Origin: CBDANW01 sp965197825
GTDB lineage: Bacteria > Acidobacteriota > Vicinamibacteria > Marinacidobacterales > DATDRI01
Direction of reading: 5' to 3'
DNA length: 64,000 bases
Assembly: GCA_965197825.1 (NCBI GenBank)
Contig: CBDANW010000002.1
Span: 1,612,001 to 1,676,000 of the forward strand
The position numbers and the translations under genes are program-made. The notes under the pieces were generated by a model. The model saw only the letters and a list, made by a program, of their open reading frames with translations, searched no databases and was not told the origin of the DNA. How positions within the stretch are numbered: the stretch's first letter is position 1; each line of letters starts with the position of its first letter. Below are positions 16,740 through 26,344 of this stretch, in pieces.

Positions 16740-18491
16740 ATGCAAGACAATTCACTCACACCCCCCGACGTCGATCTCAAGAACTCCGATAACCAGCGAT
16801 CCCATACTTGGATCATCCCCGGCGCGCTGCTCGTGCTCTGCCTCGCGACGGGAGCCGCGTTCTTTCTGGCCGCGAAGCATCGAAACACCCTTCCCATCGC
16901 GGCGGCCGATCAGCCCCAGCCGGTTCGAGGCGGCGTCTTCCGTTTTCCGATCTTGCAAAGCACGGTCCAGACACTCGATCCCGCCCGAGCCACCACCGAG
17001 GGCGAGATCATGCTCGTTCAGCAAATTTACGATGGGTTGACGGCCTTCGACGAGCACCTGAACATCGTGCCGGCATTAGCCCAGTACTGGGAGATTTCTC
17101 CCGACGGCAAGACGTATTCGTTCGAGCTCCGGCCGGATGCTCGGTTTCACAACGGAGACCCTGTCACGGCGGAGGACTGCGTCTTCTCTTTCGAGCGTTT
17201 GTTGACCGCCGGCTTGAACGCGGCGAACTTCCACTATTTCACCCGTATCGTAGGTGCCGAAGACTTTCGCGCCGGTCGAGCCGGAAGCGTAGCCGGGCTT
17301 CGTGCTGTCGGCGAGCGAACCTTCCAGATTCGCTTCACGACGCCGTTCGTCCCCGCGTTGTCCGTTCTCAGCATGTACAGCTCCAAGATTCTTCCGAAGA
17401 AGGAGCTTCTCGCGAAGGGCGACGATTTCTTCAGTGCGCCAGTCGGCACCGGACCGTTCCGATTCTCACACTGGATCAGTAAAGAAGAAGATCCTGCTAT
17501 CCCGCTGTTCCGAGGAGTCCCGCAAGGGATTCGACTGGAGGCCAACGCGCACCACTTCGAGGGTCGGCCCTATCTAGACGGTGTGACCTTCCGTGCCCTC
17601 TACAACGCACCGAAAAGCAAGGAAGAGAAACCGCTCCACGAGATGGTGGACTGCATCGAGACTCACGTCGAGGAGTACTACGATTGGGTGCGCGTGGAAA
17701 CGGACAAGTTGCTGACGCTGAACTACTACATTCTGCCCAGCAATGTGCCGCCCTACGACGATGCGCGCGTACGTCGCGCCATCAACTTTGCACTGGACAA
17801 GCGGAGCCTTCTCGACGCCAGTCCGTTCTCTGCCGGTAAGCCGGCCGCCACCGGTATCGTGCCCCCCGGCATCCCGGGTTTCCTCCCCATGGAAGCCCCC
17901 TACAAACACAGCATCCAACGCGCGAAGCGGCTTCTCGCCCAGGCCGGCCATCCCGACGGCAACGGGCTCCCCCCCCTCGAGGTCCTCGTTTTCGGAAGGG
18001 GGGATCCTCTGTCCGAGGCGCGCCAAAAGTGCCTGGCCGACTGCATGTCCGGCATCAACCTGAAGGTGAAGCCGTTCAAGGTAAAACGAGTGTTGTCGAT
18101 GGATGACGCGGCTTTTCGGGAGCGGCCCATCCTCGTCTACTGGACCTGGGTGGCCGACTTTCCCGATCCGGACAATTTCTTGCGGGTTCTGTTCCACTCG
18201 ACTTCGCCGATGAATCGCTCCGGCTACCGCAACTCGGAAGTCGATCGTCTGCTCGACCTCGCATGGTCGGAAACCAGCTACAAGGAGCGAAACGACATCT
18301 ACCGTCGCATCGAGAAGATGATTCTCCATGATTCGCCGATCATCCCTCTCGACTACGACCGTTCCCGCTTCCTGGTGCGACCCAACGTGAAAGGCTTCAC
18401 ACTCTCTCCCATGGGTTACCCCTATATCAAGATGAACAAGATCTGGCTCGATCAACCGCAGCCGGAAAAACCTCGAACCAAGGATCTCTAA
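16740..18491 (+). CDS. Peptide/oligopeptide-type solute-binding protein (SBP family 5)
   Basis: The 583-residue protein has a hydrophobic anchor at about residues 23-43 followed by a periplasmic SBP_bac_5 domain. Typical signatures are GGVFRFPI, LDPARATTEGE, LVQQIYDGL, the stretch SPDGKTYSFELRPDARFHNG and PVTAEDCVFSFERLL. No permease or ATPase gene is nearby. Instead a histidine kinase starts 4 bases after its stop. A role as ligand-sensing partner of that kinase is therefore more likely than classical uptake, although the family is best known from Dpp/Opp transporters. Confidence 0.88.
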   Translation: MQDNSLTPPDVDLKNSDNQRSHTWIIPGALLVLCLATGAAFFLAAKHRNTLPIAAADQPQPVRGGVFRFPILQSTVQTLDPARATTEGEIMLVQQIYDGLTAFDEHLNIVPALAQYWEISPDGKTYSFELRPDARFHNGDPVTAEDCVFSFERLLTAGLNAANFHYFTRIVGAEDFRAGRAGSVAGLRAVGERTFQIRFTTPFVPALSVLSMYSSKILPKKELLAKGDDFFSAPVGTGPFRFSHWISKEEDPAIPLFRGVPQGIRLEANAHHFEGRPYLDGVTFRALYNAPKSKEEKPLHEMVDCIETHVEEYYDWVRVETDKLLTLNYYILPSNVPPYDDARVRRAINFALDKRSLLDASPFSAGKPAATGIVPPGIPGFLPMEAPYKHSIQRAKRLLAQAGHPDGNGLPPLEVLVFGRGDPLSEARQKCLADCMSGINLKVKPFKVKRVLSMDDAAFRERPILVYWTWVADFPDPDNFLRVLFHSTSPMNRSGYRNSEVDRLLDLAWSETSYKERNDIYRRIEKMILHDSPIIPLDYDRSRFLVRPNVKGFTLSPMGYPYIKMNKIWLDQPQPEKPRTKDL

Positions 18492-18495
18492 CCCA

Positions 18496-20028
18496 ATGCT
18501 CCTCCGCCGTCCGTTCAGTCTACGGACCCGCTTCATGCTGAGCTCTACTCTGCTCATCACGTTGCTCATGGTGATCGTGGTCTTCTTCGTGGAACGCCGG
18601 CAGACCGCGGTGATCCTCGAGCAGGCGAGAGAGCACGGGGCTGCCCTGGCGAAGGCGGTAGCCGATCTCTCCATAACGCCTCTCCTCTATTACGACACGG
18701 TGGCCCTGCAGCAGAACATGGAGAAAGCCGCGGGGGAATCCGACATTCTCTACGCCATCATCTTCAGCCGCAACGCCAAAGCGCTGGCCTCGAATCAAGA
18801 CGCGCAACGCTTCTCCCCAGAGCTCTTCGAGCTGGATACCGACATGAGCCGCCTGGAGGAGGGTCAGGTGTCCATCCATACGCACCAGTTCCCTTTCCCA
18901 TCACCGCAGCCGGCCGACATCGAGGTTCTGGAGATCGTGGCGCCCATCCTGGCCGGAGAAAACGAGCTCTGGGGCGCGGTCAAGTTAGGTCTTTCTTTGG
19001 AGCAGCTCAACGCGGAGCTTCGCCGCACCCGGATCGGTCTCGCCAGCTTGGGCTTTTTGGGTCTCGCCTTGGGGACTCTGGGCGCTATGTTGCTCGCGAA
19101 GCGTATCAGTAGCCCACTGGAGACGCTCGTCGAAGGAACGATCAAGGTTTCTCAGGGCGATCTTCACCATCGCATTCACCTGGCTCCGGGGGACGAGATT
19201 GGCGAGCTGGCAGCGAACTTCAATCAGATGACGGCCCAGATTCTCGAAGACCGCCGGGAGATCGAGAAGACCTCACGACGACTCATCGAGGTGGAGAAGC
19301 TCGCCACCATTGGGCGACTGGCCGCAGCGATGGCTCACGAGATCCGGAACCCGTTGACCGCCATCAAGCTCAACATACAAAAGGTTGGGAAGAACCCCTC
19401 TCTCCCGACCCGAGAACGCGAGCAACTCGGCATCGCCGAGAGCGGCATCCAGCAGGTGGAGAGAATCGTCAAGGAGCTACTCGACTACGCGCGCGCCCCG
19501 AAGCTCACCAAAGATTTCTTTTCCCTGCAGGAGCTCGTGGAAGATGCCCTTCGATTCGTCCAAGACCAGCTAGAGGAAAGGAAGGTTCGGGTCGTGCGGG
19601 AGTTTGCGACCGAGCTACCGCCCATCCACGTCGACGGTGACAAGCTGCGCCAGGCTTTCTTGAACATTCTGCTGAACTCCGCAGAAGCGGTCTCGGCGAA
19701 GGGCACCGTGATAGTACGGACATCTCTAGCGGAGAACGACGGAAAGAAGCAGGCCGTGGTGCAGATCGAAGACGACGGTGCCGGTATCGACGAGAGTGAG
19801 CTGAAATCCATTTTCGAGCCGTTCTTCACGACCAAGAGCCTCGGTACGGGACTCGGGCTTTCCAATGCGCGGAAAGTTGTCGAGCTTCACAACGGCACCG
19901 TCGAGGCGACGAGCACCGTGTCCGTCGGGACCACGATAACCATCAGGTTGTCCTACTCGGAGGTCGAGATAGACAGCGAGCCCACCGACATTAGAAGAGA
20001 GCCCCATGAAGTCTATCCTAGCCATTGA
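18496..20028 (+). CDS. Membrane sensor histidine kinase
   Basis: The 510-residue kinase has a transmembrane segment at about 13-35 and a periplasmic sensor region to about 170. A second segment at about 178-202 is followed by a HAMP domain (SSPLETLVEGTIKVSQGD). The phosphoacceptor is H281 in AMAHEIRNPL. The HATPase domain shows the N box (LLNSAEAV), the G1 motif (DDGAGID) and TGLGLSNA. It follows the solute-binding protein by 4 bases, and its last 23 bases overlap the response regulator. It most likely phosphorylates that regulator in response to the ligand bound outside. Confidence 0.92.
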   Translation: MLLRRPFSLRTRFMLSSTLLITLLMVIVVFFVERRQTAVILEQAREHGAALAKAVADLSITPLLYYDTVALQQNMEKAAGESDILYAIIFSRNAKALASNQDAQRFSPELFELDTDMSRLEEGQVSIHTHQFPFPSPQPADIEVLEIVAPILAGENELWGAVKLGLSLEQLNAELRRTRIGLASLGFLGLALGTLGAMLLAKRISSPLETLVEGTIKVSQGDLHHRIHLAPGDEIGELAANFNQMTAQILEDRREIEKTSRRLIEVEKLATIGRLAAAMAHEIRNPLTAIKLNIQKVGKNPSLPTREREQLGIAESGIQQVERIVKELLDYARAPKLTKDFFSLQELVEDALRFVQDQLEERKVRVVREFATELPPIHVDGDKLRQAFLNILLNSAEAVSAKGTVIVRTSLAENDGKKQAVVQIEDDGAGIDESELKSIFEPFFTTKSLGTGLGLSNARKVVELHNGTVEATSTVSVGTTITIRLSYSEVEIDSEPTDIRREPHEVYPSH

Positions 20029-21400
20029 CGACGACCGACTCATTCGCCAGACCTTCAAGTCCCAGCTTGCCGAGGAAGGCTTCGAGGTCCACCTCGCTGC
20101 AGACGGCCCCGAAGGTGTGGAGAGCTTCAAGGCGCTGGAGCCGGATCTCGTGATCCTCGATATCCACCTCCCCGGCCTCGACGGCCTGGGCGTTCTGAAG
20201 GCGATCCGGGCGGTCGACCCCAAGGCTTACGTCATCATGATCACCGCCTTCGATGACATGCGCACGACGGTCGAGGCGGTGAAGCTCGGCGCCTTCGAGT
20301 ACATCTGTAAGCCCATCGACTACGACGAGCTAATTCTGAGCATACGCAAGGCGATGCGGATGCAAGAAATGGATGCCAAGCTTGATTATCTGGTCACCGA
20401 AGCCTCAAGAGAGTGGAGCATCGACAACATCATCGGTCGCACCCCTCAGATGCGCGAGGTTTTCAAGACCATCGGCATGGTTTCCCAAAGCAAAACTACC
20501 GTCCTCATTCGTGGTGAATCGGGAACCGGGAAAGAGCTGGTGGCCCGAGCTATTCATTACAACGCGGACAACCGACCCGAGCCCTTCGTTGCGGTGAACT
20601 GCACCGCGCTCGCCGAGGGATTGCTCGAGAGCGAGCTATTCGGACACGTGCGCGGGGCGTTCACGGGCGCCGTCCGCGACAGCCGAGGGAAGATCGAAGT
20701 TGCGGGTAAGGGAACCTTGTTCCTGGACGAGATCGGGGACATCTCGCCCAATCTCCAGTCCAAGCTACTGCGAGTGGTGGAGAACCGGGAATATTCTCCA
20801 GTCGGTGCGGAGAAGACGCAGCGCACGGACGCTCGCATCATCGGCGCCACGAATCGCGATCTCGAGGATCTGGTTCGCCGCGGTCTCTTCCGCGAGGATC
20901 TCTATTACCGACTCAAGGTCGTCGAGGTCACGCTTCCGCCTCTGCGGGAACGGCGAGAAGACATTCCGCAGCTCGCAGCGTACCTACTGGAGAAGATCAA
21001 TCGCCAGCTTCACACCAACGTCCGCAAGGTGCCGGATAGCGTGATGCAGCGCCTCGTGAGCTACGAGTGGAAAGGAAACATTCGGGAGCTGGAGAACGCA
21101 CTGACCAGGGCGGTGACCTTGTCGCGAGGCGACGTATTGGTCGGAGAGCATCTCCCGCTCGTCGATGCCGCCGATCCCGGAAAGCTCACCGGCGAGCTGA
21201 CTTCACTCAAGGACATGGAGAAGAAGTATATCGACCACGTCCTGGGCTTTACCCGCTGGAACAAATCCCGGGCCAGCGAGATCTTGGGCATTACCCGTCC
21301 CACGCTGGACAAGAAGATCCGGGATTACCAGCTGGTCGATCCCAGGAAGTCCCAAGCCGCTCTTTCTGAGACAACGAACCCCGCAACCCCTATCTCCTGA
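20006..21400 (+). CDS. NtrC-family sigma-54-dependent response regulator
   Basis: The 464-residue protein has an N-terminal receiver with acidic D8-D10 and phosphoacceptor D52. A AAA+ activator domain follows, with Walker A GESGTGKE (about 171-178) and the sigma-54 contact loop GAFTGA (about 217-222). The C-terminus is a Fis-type HTH (ASEILGITRPTLDKKIRDY). It implies that the organism has sigma-54, whose gene is not in this window. The partner kinase is encoded directly upstream. Its 3' end overlaps the convergent methyltransferase by 11 bases. Confidence 0.93.
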   Translation: MKSILAIDDDRLIRQTFKSQLAEEGFEVHLAADGPEGVESFKALEPDLVILDIHLPGLDGLGVLKAIRAVDPKAYVIMITAFDDMRTTVEAVKLGAFEYICKPIDYDELILSIRKAMRMQEMDAKLDYLVTEASREWSIDNIIGRTPQMREVFKTIGMVSQSKTTVLIRGESGTGKELVARAIHYNADNRPEPFVAVNCTALAEGLLESELFGHVRGAFTGAVRDSRGKIEVAGKGTLFLDEIGDISPNLQSKLLRVVENREYSPVGAEKTQRTDARIIGATNRDLEDLVRRGLFREDLYYRLKVVEVTLPPLRERREDIPQLAAYLLEKINRQLHTNVRKVPDSVMQRLVSYEWKGNIRELENALTRAVTLSRGDVLVGEHLPLVDAADPGKLTGELTSLKDMEKKYIDHVLGFTRWNKSRASEILGITRPTLDKKIRDYQLVDPRKSQAALSETTNPATPIS

Positions 21401-22025
21401 TCGCCAGCATCACGCCATCGCGGAGCGTGAGCAGAGCATGATCCACCCGGTCGTCCCCGTGCACTCGGTCGTTGAGAGCCACGATGGCGAGAGTTTCCGC
21501 ATCCTGAGGATCTAACACGGCACCGCTCCAAAGAACGTTGTCGATCGCGATGGCTCCTCCCGGACGGGTTCGCTCCATGCAGAGCTCGTAGTAGGCGGAG
21601 TAGTTTTCCTTATCGGCATCGATGAAAACGAAATCGAACGGTCCGGCGAGCGTCTTGATCGTCTCGACGGCTGGGCCCATGCGGATATCTATCTTGTGAC
21701 CGTGTGGGCTTTGCGCGAAGTAGCGCCGGGCCACCTCTTCCGCCTTCGGATTGACTTCACAGGTAATGAGTCGGCCGTCGTCGGGAAGCGCCTCGGCCAT
21801 CATCAGAGCGCTGTAGCCGGTAAACATCCCAACCTCCAGAACCCGTTGCGCCTGGAGCGCGCGTACCATGAGGCGCAAGAAGCCTCCCTCCAGTCGACCG
21901 GTGAGCATCTGAGGAAGCTCCATCGACTCCTCGGTCTCGCGGGCCAGCCGCGCCAGTAGCTCCGGCTCCTCTCTGGTATGGTTGGTGGCGTAGGCTTCGA
22001 TCTTCTCGTCTACCAAAGCGATCAT
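21390..22025 (-). CDS. SAM-dependent O-methyltransferase (catechol/caffeoyl-CoA type)
   Basis: The 211-residue enzyme has the methyltransferase-3 family pattern. The SAM-binding loop is VLEVGMFTGYSALMMAEAL, followed by the acidic GRLITCEVN. The metal-binding FDFVFIDADKENYSAYYE and the following AIDNVLWSG are also present. These enzymes methylate catechol-like hydroxyls with a divalent cation. The specific acceptor is unknown. I chose the ATG at 22025 because it has a GGAGG site 6-7 bases upstream. A longer reading frame reaching 22241 has no family similarity. Confidence 0.9.
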   Translation of the reverse strand: MIALVDEKIEAYATNHTREEPELLARLARETEESMELPQMLTGRLEGGFLRLMVRALQAQRVLEVGMFTGYSALMMAEALPDDGRLITCEVNPKAEEVARRYFAQSPHGHKIDIRMGPAVETIKTLAGPFDFVFIDADKENYSAYYELCMERTRPGGAIAIDNVLWSGAVLDPQDAETLAIVALNDRVHGDDRVDHALLTLRDGVMLAIRR

Positions 22026-22080
22026 CGCGGTCCTCCGGAAACCTGAACTATCTATAGCTGGCCTTAGCCCACGATCTGGA

Positions 22081-22479
22081 TCAAGACTCGCGGCTTCGCG
22101 GTCGAGTGTCAAAATCGATGAGAACAATCTGCTGCCAGGTGCCCAGCTCGAGTCGACCGCCGTTAAACGGGACGGCCAGGGAGGAACCGAGTAGAGAGGC
22201 ACGCACGTGGCTGTGACCGTTATCGTCTCCCCAGCGCTCATGGTGCCGATACTCGAGCTCGCGCGGTACGAGCCGATCGAAGGCGGTTTCCAGATCCGCG
22301 ACCAGCCCGGGCTCGAACTCGACGGTCGTGACCCCTGCGGTCGATCCAGTGACGAAAACCGTGGCGACGCCGGATTCTATGCCGGCGTGCTCGACGGAAT
22401 CGGCAACTTGCGACGTAATGTCGAGGACGTGATGGTTTCCTCGACTGTCGATGGATTTTCTGACGCTAACGACCACCAT
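22081..22479 (-). CDS. YjbQ family protein (secondary thiamine-phosphate synthase-like)
   Basis: The 132-residue protein matches the YjbQ/UPF0047 family. Visible motifs are GVATVFVTGSTAGVTTVEFE, a His-rich EYRHHERWGDDNGHSHVRAS and a C-terminal GTWQQIVLIDFDTRPR. Members suppress thiamine-phosphate synthase mutants at low level, and their true role is unclear. The start at 22479 (MVVVSVRK) is preceded by AGGTAAGGG. Confidence 0.88.
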   Translation of the reverse strand: MVVVSVRKSIDSRGNHHVLDITSQVADSVEHAGIESGVATVFVTGSTAGVTTVEFEPGLVADLETAFDRLVPRELEYRHHERWGDDNGHSHVRASLLGSSLAVPFNGGRLELGTWQQIVLIDFDTRPRSRES

Positions 22480-22602
22480 TTCCCTTACCTCGCGCAGTGA
22501 ATGGTAGCACCAACCTCCGTGCGAGTTCACCCTTGACTTGCCCCGCACGACACCATTAATTTGACGGGTCCGCCGCGCGCCAGACAATCGAATAGGGATT
22601 TC

Positions 22603-23748
22603 ATGGACGATCGAGAGACCCTCGAGCTCGCGCGAGACCTGGTGCGCATCGACTCCGTCAACCCCCGCCTCGTACCCGGTGCGCCTGGTGAAGAAGAGAT
22701 CGCCCGCTTCGTTCATAGCTTCCTAGAGCGTCACGGAGTGGCCTCGGACATGGTGGAAGCCGAGCCCGGAAGACCGAACGTGGTGGCGCGATTGCCCGGA
22801 GACGAGAATGGACCGAGCCTCCTCCTGTGCTGCCACATGGATACGGTGAGTGCCGCGGGCATGCAGGACCCCTTCGAGGCTCGCGTGGAGAACGGTCGGC
22901 TCTACGGAAGAGGCGCCCATGACGTCAAGGGTGGACTCGCCGCCATGCTGGCAGCCACCGTCATCCTTTCCAAAGCGCCCCCGAAAGGGGGGGAGCTATT
23001 GGTCGCGGCGGTGGTCGATGAGGAATACCGTTCCTCGGGTACCGAGGCGCTCATCGAGACGACCCAGGCGGACGCCGCCATCGTTTTCGAGCCCTCGGAT
23101 CTCAAGGTCACGGTCGCGCACAAGGGCTTCGCCTGGTTCGAAATCGAGACCCGCGGTGTGGCGGCTCACGGAAGTCGCCCTTCGGAAGGTGTCGACGCCA
23201 TCGCTCATATGGGACGCGTGCTAGCAGGACTGGAAGCACTCGACCACAAGCTTCGATCGCTCCCGCCGCATCCACGCCTCGGTCCACCCTCCGTCCATGC
23301 GTCGCTGATCGAAGGCGGGAGAGAGCTATCGAGTTATCCCGACCAATGCCGTCTCCAGATCGAGCGCCGCACCATCCCGGGAGAATCGGAAACCGAGATC
23401 GCCGCCGAGCTCAATCAACTATTGAACCGCCTGGCCGACGAAGACGATCGATTCCAAGCGGAATGCGAGCTGCGTTTCGCTCGCCAGCCCTACGAGATCT
23501 CGAGCTCTCATGCCTTGCCGCAGGCCATGGCGCGCGCGGTGGAGCGAGCCACCCAGAAGAACGTCGAGTTCGGGGGGCTTACGGTGTGGACCGACTCCGC
23601 GATCTTGGCAGCCGCGGCGATTCCCAGCGTCATCTTCGGACCCGGGGGCGCGGGACTTCATAGCCTGGAGGAGTACGTTCTCACGCAAGACATCTTCGAT
23701 TGCCGGGACACGCTCGTGGAGCTCGCCCGGGAACACTGTCGGCGTTAA
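22603..23748 (+). CDS. M20-family metallopeptidase (ArgE/DapE/CPG2 type)
   Basis: The 381-residue enzyme has a complete M20 metal site. H78 lies in CCHMDTV, the bridging D107 in GRGAHDVKGG, and E140/E141 in VVDEEYRSS. The dimerisation domain contains HGSRPSEGVDAI. The C-terminal motif GPGGAGLHSLEEYV carries the last histidine ligand. Substrates in this group are N-acyl or peptide bonds such as N-acetylornithine or succinyl-diaminopimelate; context does not decide. The ATG at 22603 follows AGGGATTTC. Confidence 0.9.
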   Translation: MDDRETLELARDLVRIDSVNPRLVPGAPGEEEIARFVHSFLERHGVASDMVEAEPGRPNVVARLPGDENGPSLLLCCHMDTVSAAGMQDPFEARVENGRLYGRGAHDVKGGLAAMLAATVILSKAPPKGGELLVAAVVDEEYRSSGTEALIETTQADAAIVFEPSDLKVTVAHKGFAWFEIETRGVAAHGSRPSEGVDAIAHMGRVLAGLEALDHKLRSLPPHPRLGPPSVHASLIEGGRELSSYPDQCRLQIERRTIPGESETEIAAELNQLLNRLADEDDRFQAECELRFARQPYEISSSHALPQAMARAVERATQKNVEFGGLTVWTDSAILAAAAIPSVIFGPGGAGLHSLEEYVLTQDIFDCRDTLVELAREHCRR

Positions 23749-23805
23749 TAGCCCTGAGTCCATGCGCAGTCGGTTGTCGGCCGCGAAAGCTGGCTGCCGA
23801 AACAG

Positions 23806-23876
23806 GTGGTTGCGTTGAGGGGGATCTGGTCAGGCGGCGGTAGTTGCTTTGAGGGAAGCTCGTCAGGCGGCGGGCC
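23806..23876 (+). repeat. Tandem pair of ~36-base dispersed repeat units (locus A)
   Basis: Two consecutive units share the pattern GTTGC, a T/G-rich stretch, then a GTCAGGCGGCGG core. Related pairs occur at 29216-29288 (inverted) and 54013-54110, all between genes. Confidence 0.5.
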
Positions 23877-23966
23877 CCAACGCCGTGATAAAAGACACGA
23901 GGCCGACCGCTTGAACTGATAGGCGCATCGCATATAACCTGGCGACCTAACGAAGGAGGTTTCGCC

Positions 23967-24428
23967 ATGTCCACCGCAACGCCGCCCGTACCACCTCAAC
24001 CCCCTCAGCTTCCACAACCTCCTCAGGCGATGCCGTCGGCGAATGCCGCGCAAGAAATGGCCGGGCCGGCTACCGGTCTTCTCATTACCGCAATCATCGG
24101 CGGCTTTTTCGTTTTCCTGGGTTTGCTCGTCAACCTATTGGGATTCAGTTTGGGCACGATGATGGCAGACAGTGGCGAGGAGCAGTTCGCTCAGTGGATC
24201 TCCAGCGGGTTCGGCGTCACGTCCAGTGTGATCGCACTACTCGTGGCTGGATTTCTCATTTATGCCTCGCTGGAGATGAAGAAGCTCAGCCAATGGGGTC
24301 TCGCGGTTGGGGCAAGCGTGGTGGCGATGTTGCCCTGCATCAGCCCGTGCTGTCTGATCGGTCTTCCGGTGGGAATCTGGTGCCTCGTGGTCTTGACGAA
24401 GCCTGAGATCAAGGCCGCCTTTCACTGA
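23967..24428 (+). CDS. Small membrane protein with proline-rich N-terminus
   Basis: The 153-residue protein starts with a Pro/Gln-rich tail (about 25 residues) and has three or four membrane segments. Its C-terminal part, ISPCCLIGLPVGIWCLVVL, then TKPEIKAAF, is typical of small bacterial membrane proteins of the DUF4190/CD225-like kind. A strong AAGGAGG site precedes the ATG. The next gene, also for a small membrane protein, begins 27 bases downstream, so the two are likely co-transcribed. Confidence 0.7.
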   Translation: MSTATPPVPPQPPQLPQPPQAMPSANAAQEMAGPATGLLITAIIGGFFVFLGLLVNLLGFSLGTMMADSGEEQFAQWISSGFGVTSSVIALLVAGFLIYASLEMKKLSQWGLAVGASVVAMLPCISPCCLIGLPVGIWCLVVLTKPEIKAAFH

Positions 24429-24454
24429 GTGGCTCGAGTGCCGGGGCAATCGAC

Positions 24455-24892
24455 GTGACTCGCGAGCCGACCGCACCTCATCTGGTGATCCTCGCCGCCA
24501 GCTTATCGATCCTGCTCTCCGCCCTGCTTCTGATACCGGCGGAGCCCGGAGAGTCTCTCCGCATCGGAGGGAATGCGCTACCGAACGTCTGCTTGTTGAG
24601 ACAGACCAGTGGTCTTCCCTGCCCTGGATGCGGGCTGACTCGGTCCCTAGTGTCGGCCGTGCATGCCGATTGGGCGAGAAGCTTGACCCATCATCGGATG
24701 GGGTTTTTGATTCTCGGTTACCTGATTCTTCAATCCTTAGCGCGGATCGCCTGGCTCGGCCTGCCTCGCCTTCGGGAACGCATCGCAGTTACGTGCAGGG
24801 CGCTCGACGTCAGCCTGGTGCCGCTACTGCTCTTGCTGGTGCTCAACTGGATTCCGACGCTGGTGGCTGCTATTTCGGGGACAGCTACTTAA
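24455..24892 (+). CDS. DUF2752 membrane protein
   Basis: The 145-residue protein has the DUF2752 signature CPGCGLTRSLVSAVHADWA, followed by a membrane helix containing HHRMGFLIL. Function is unknown. The start is a GTG at 24455. The last four codons and the stop are supplied by the left arm of a perfect inverted repeat (24870-24940), so the natural C-terminus may have been changed by repeat insertion. Confidence 0.75.
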   Translation: MTREPTAPHLVILAASLSILLSALLLIPAEPGESLRIGGNALPNVCLLRQTSGLPCPGCGLTRSLVSAVHADWARSLTHHRMGFLILGYLILQSLARIAWLGLPRLRERIAVTCRALDVSLVPLLLLLVLNWIPTLVAAISGTAT

Positions 24893-24940
24893 TCTTGTAG
24901 TGCAATGAGATACAAGATTAAGTAGCTGTCCCCGAAATAG
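24870..24940. repeat. Perfect 30-bp inverted repeat with 11-base loop
   Basis: The arms 24870-24899 and 24911-24940 are perfectly complementary and contain GGGGACAGCTACTTAATCTT. A decayed third arm (AAGTAGCTGTTCCC) follows at 24945-24958. The same core ACTTAATCT occurs in the palindrome at 44221-44252. The pattern fits REP-type elements mobilised by Y1 (RAYT) transposases, none of which is in this window. Confidence 0.75.
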
Positions 24941-24959
24941 AAAGCAAGTAGCTGTTCCC

Positions 24960-24992
24960 AAAAAAAATGCCCCGGTGTTTGACCACCGGGGC
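24960..24992 (-). terminator. Rho-independent terminator of the sigma factor gene
   Basis: On the minus strand GCCCCGGTG and CACCGGGGC form a 9-bp stem with a 6-base loop (24969-24992), followed by A and eight T residues. It lies just downstream of the sigma gene stop at 25009. Confidence 0.85.
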
Positions 24993-25008
24993 GCGCGATC
25001 TAGCTCTC

Positions 25009-26022
<1,014 letters not shown>

Positions 26023-26344
26023 AAGTTCTTCCCTTCCTCAGGACGGGGTCCCTCCTCTGAATGACCTGCTATCCTTCAAGTCTCGTGCCAAAGAATTGTT
26101 TTTCACTATCATATTTGTGAACAATGGCTTAGCGGTTTTGTGTATTCATTGCTGGTGGTTCCATCGCCTCAATTCTTTACAGTCCCTGTCCACTTTTTAC
26201 CTCTGGGTCGTCCCATTTCATTAAACTTGACTAAAAAGGTTCATAATATGCAAAGGTATACACGTCCCGCAAGTTGCCTCCCCAGCGGGGGGGAGTTGGA
26301 TATCCAAACCCTGGATGCTAAGCTATTCCGAAATAGAGGTTTCC
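26023..26344. other. AT-rich divergent intergenic region between sigma factor and cysM
   Basis: These 322 bases are distinctly AT-richer than the surroundings (26090-26270). They must hold the promoters of the sigma gene and the cysM operon. TTGACT at 26228 and TAATAT or TATACA boxes further on are candidates, but no spacing is ideal. A GC-rich hairpin (CCTCCCC...GGGGGGG) near 26277-26294 lies in the cysM leader. No ORF is supported. Confidence 0.35.
26075..26090 (-). promoter_or_regulatory. Possible sigma-54 promoter of the sigma factor gene
   Basis: On the minus strand TGGCAC-GAGAC-TTGAA keeps the correct -24/-12 spacing and differs from the sigma-54 consensus by one base in the -12 element. 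It stands about 53 bases before the ATG at 26022. Confidence 0.3.

Noticed and set aside
17574..18674. A 366-codon minus-strand frame opposite the solute-binding protein
   Set aside because: Antisense to a strongly conserved gene, no start context, no family similarity.
22026..22241. N-terminal extension of the O-methyltransferase
   Set aside because: The extra 72 codons show no family similarity, and a good ribosome binding site precedes the internal ATG at 22025.
23806..23876. CRISPR array
   Set aside because: There are only two degenerate units without uniform spacers and no cas genes anywhere in the window.
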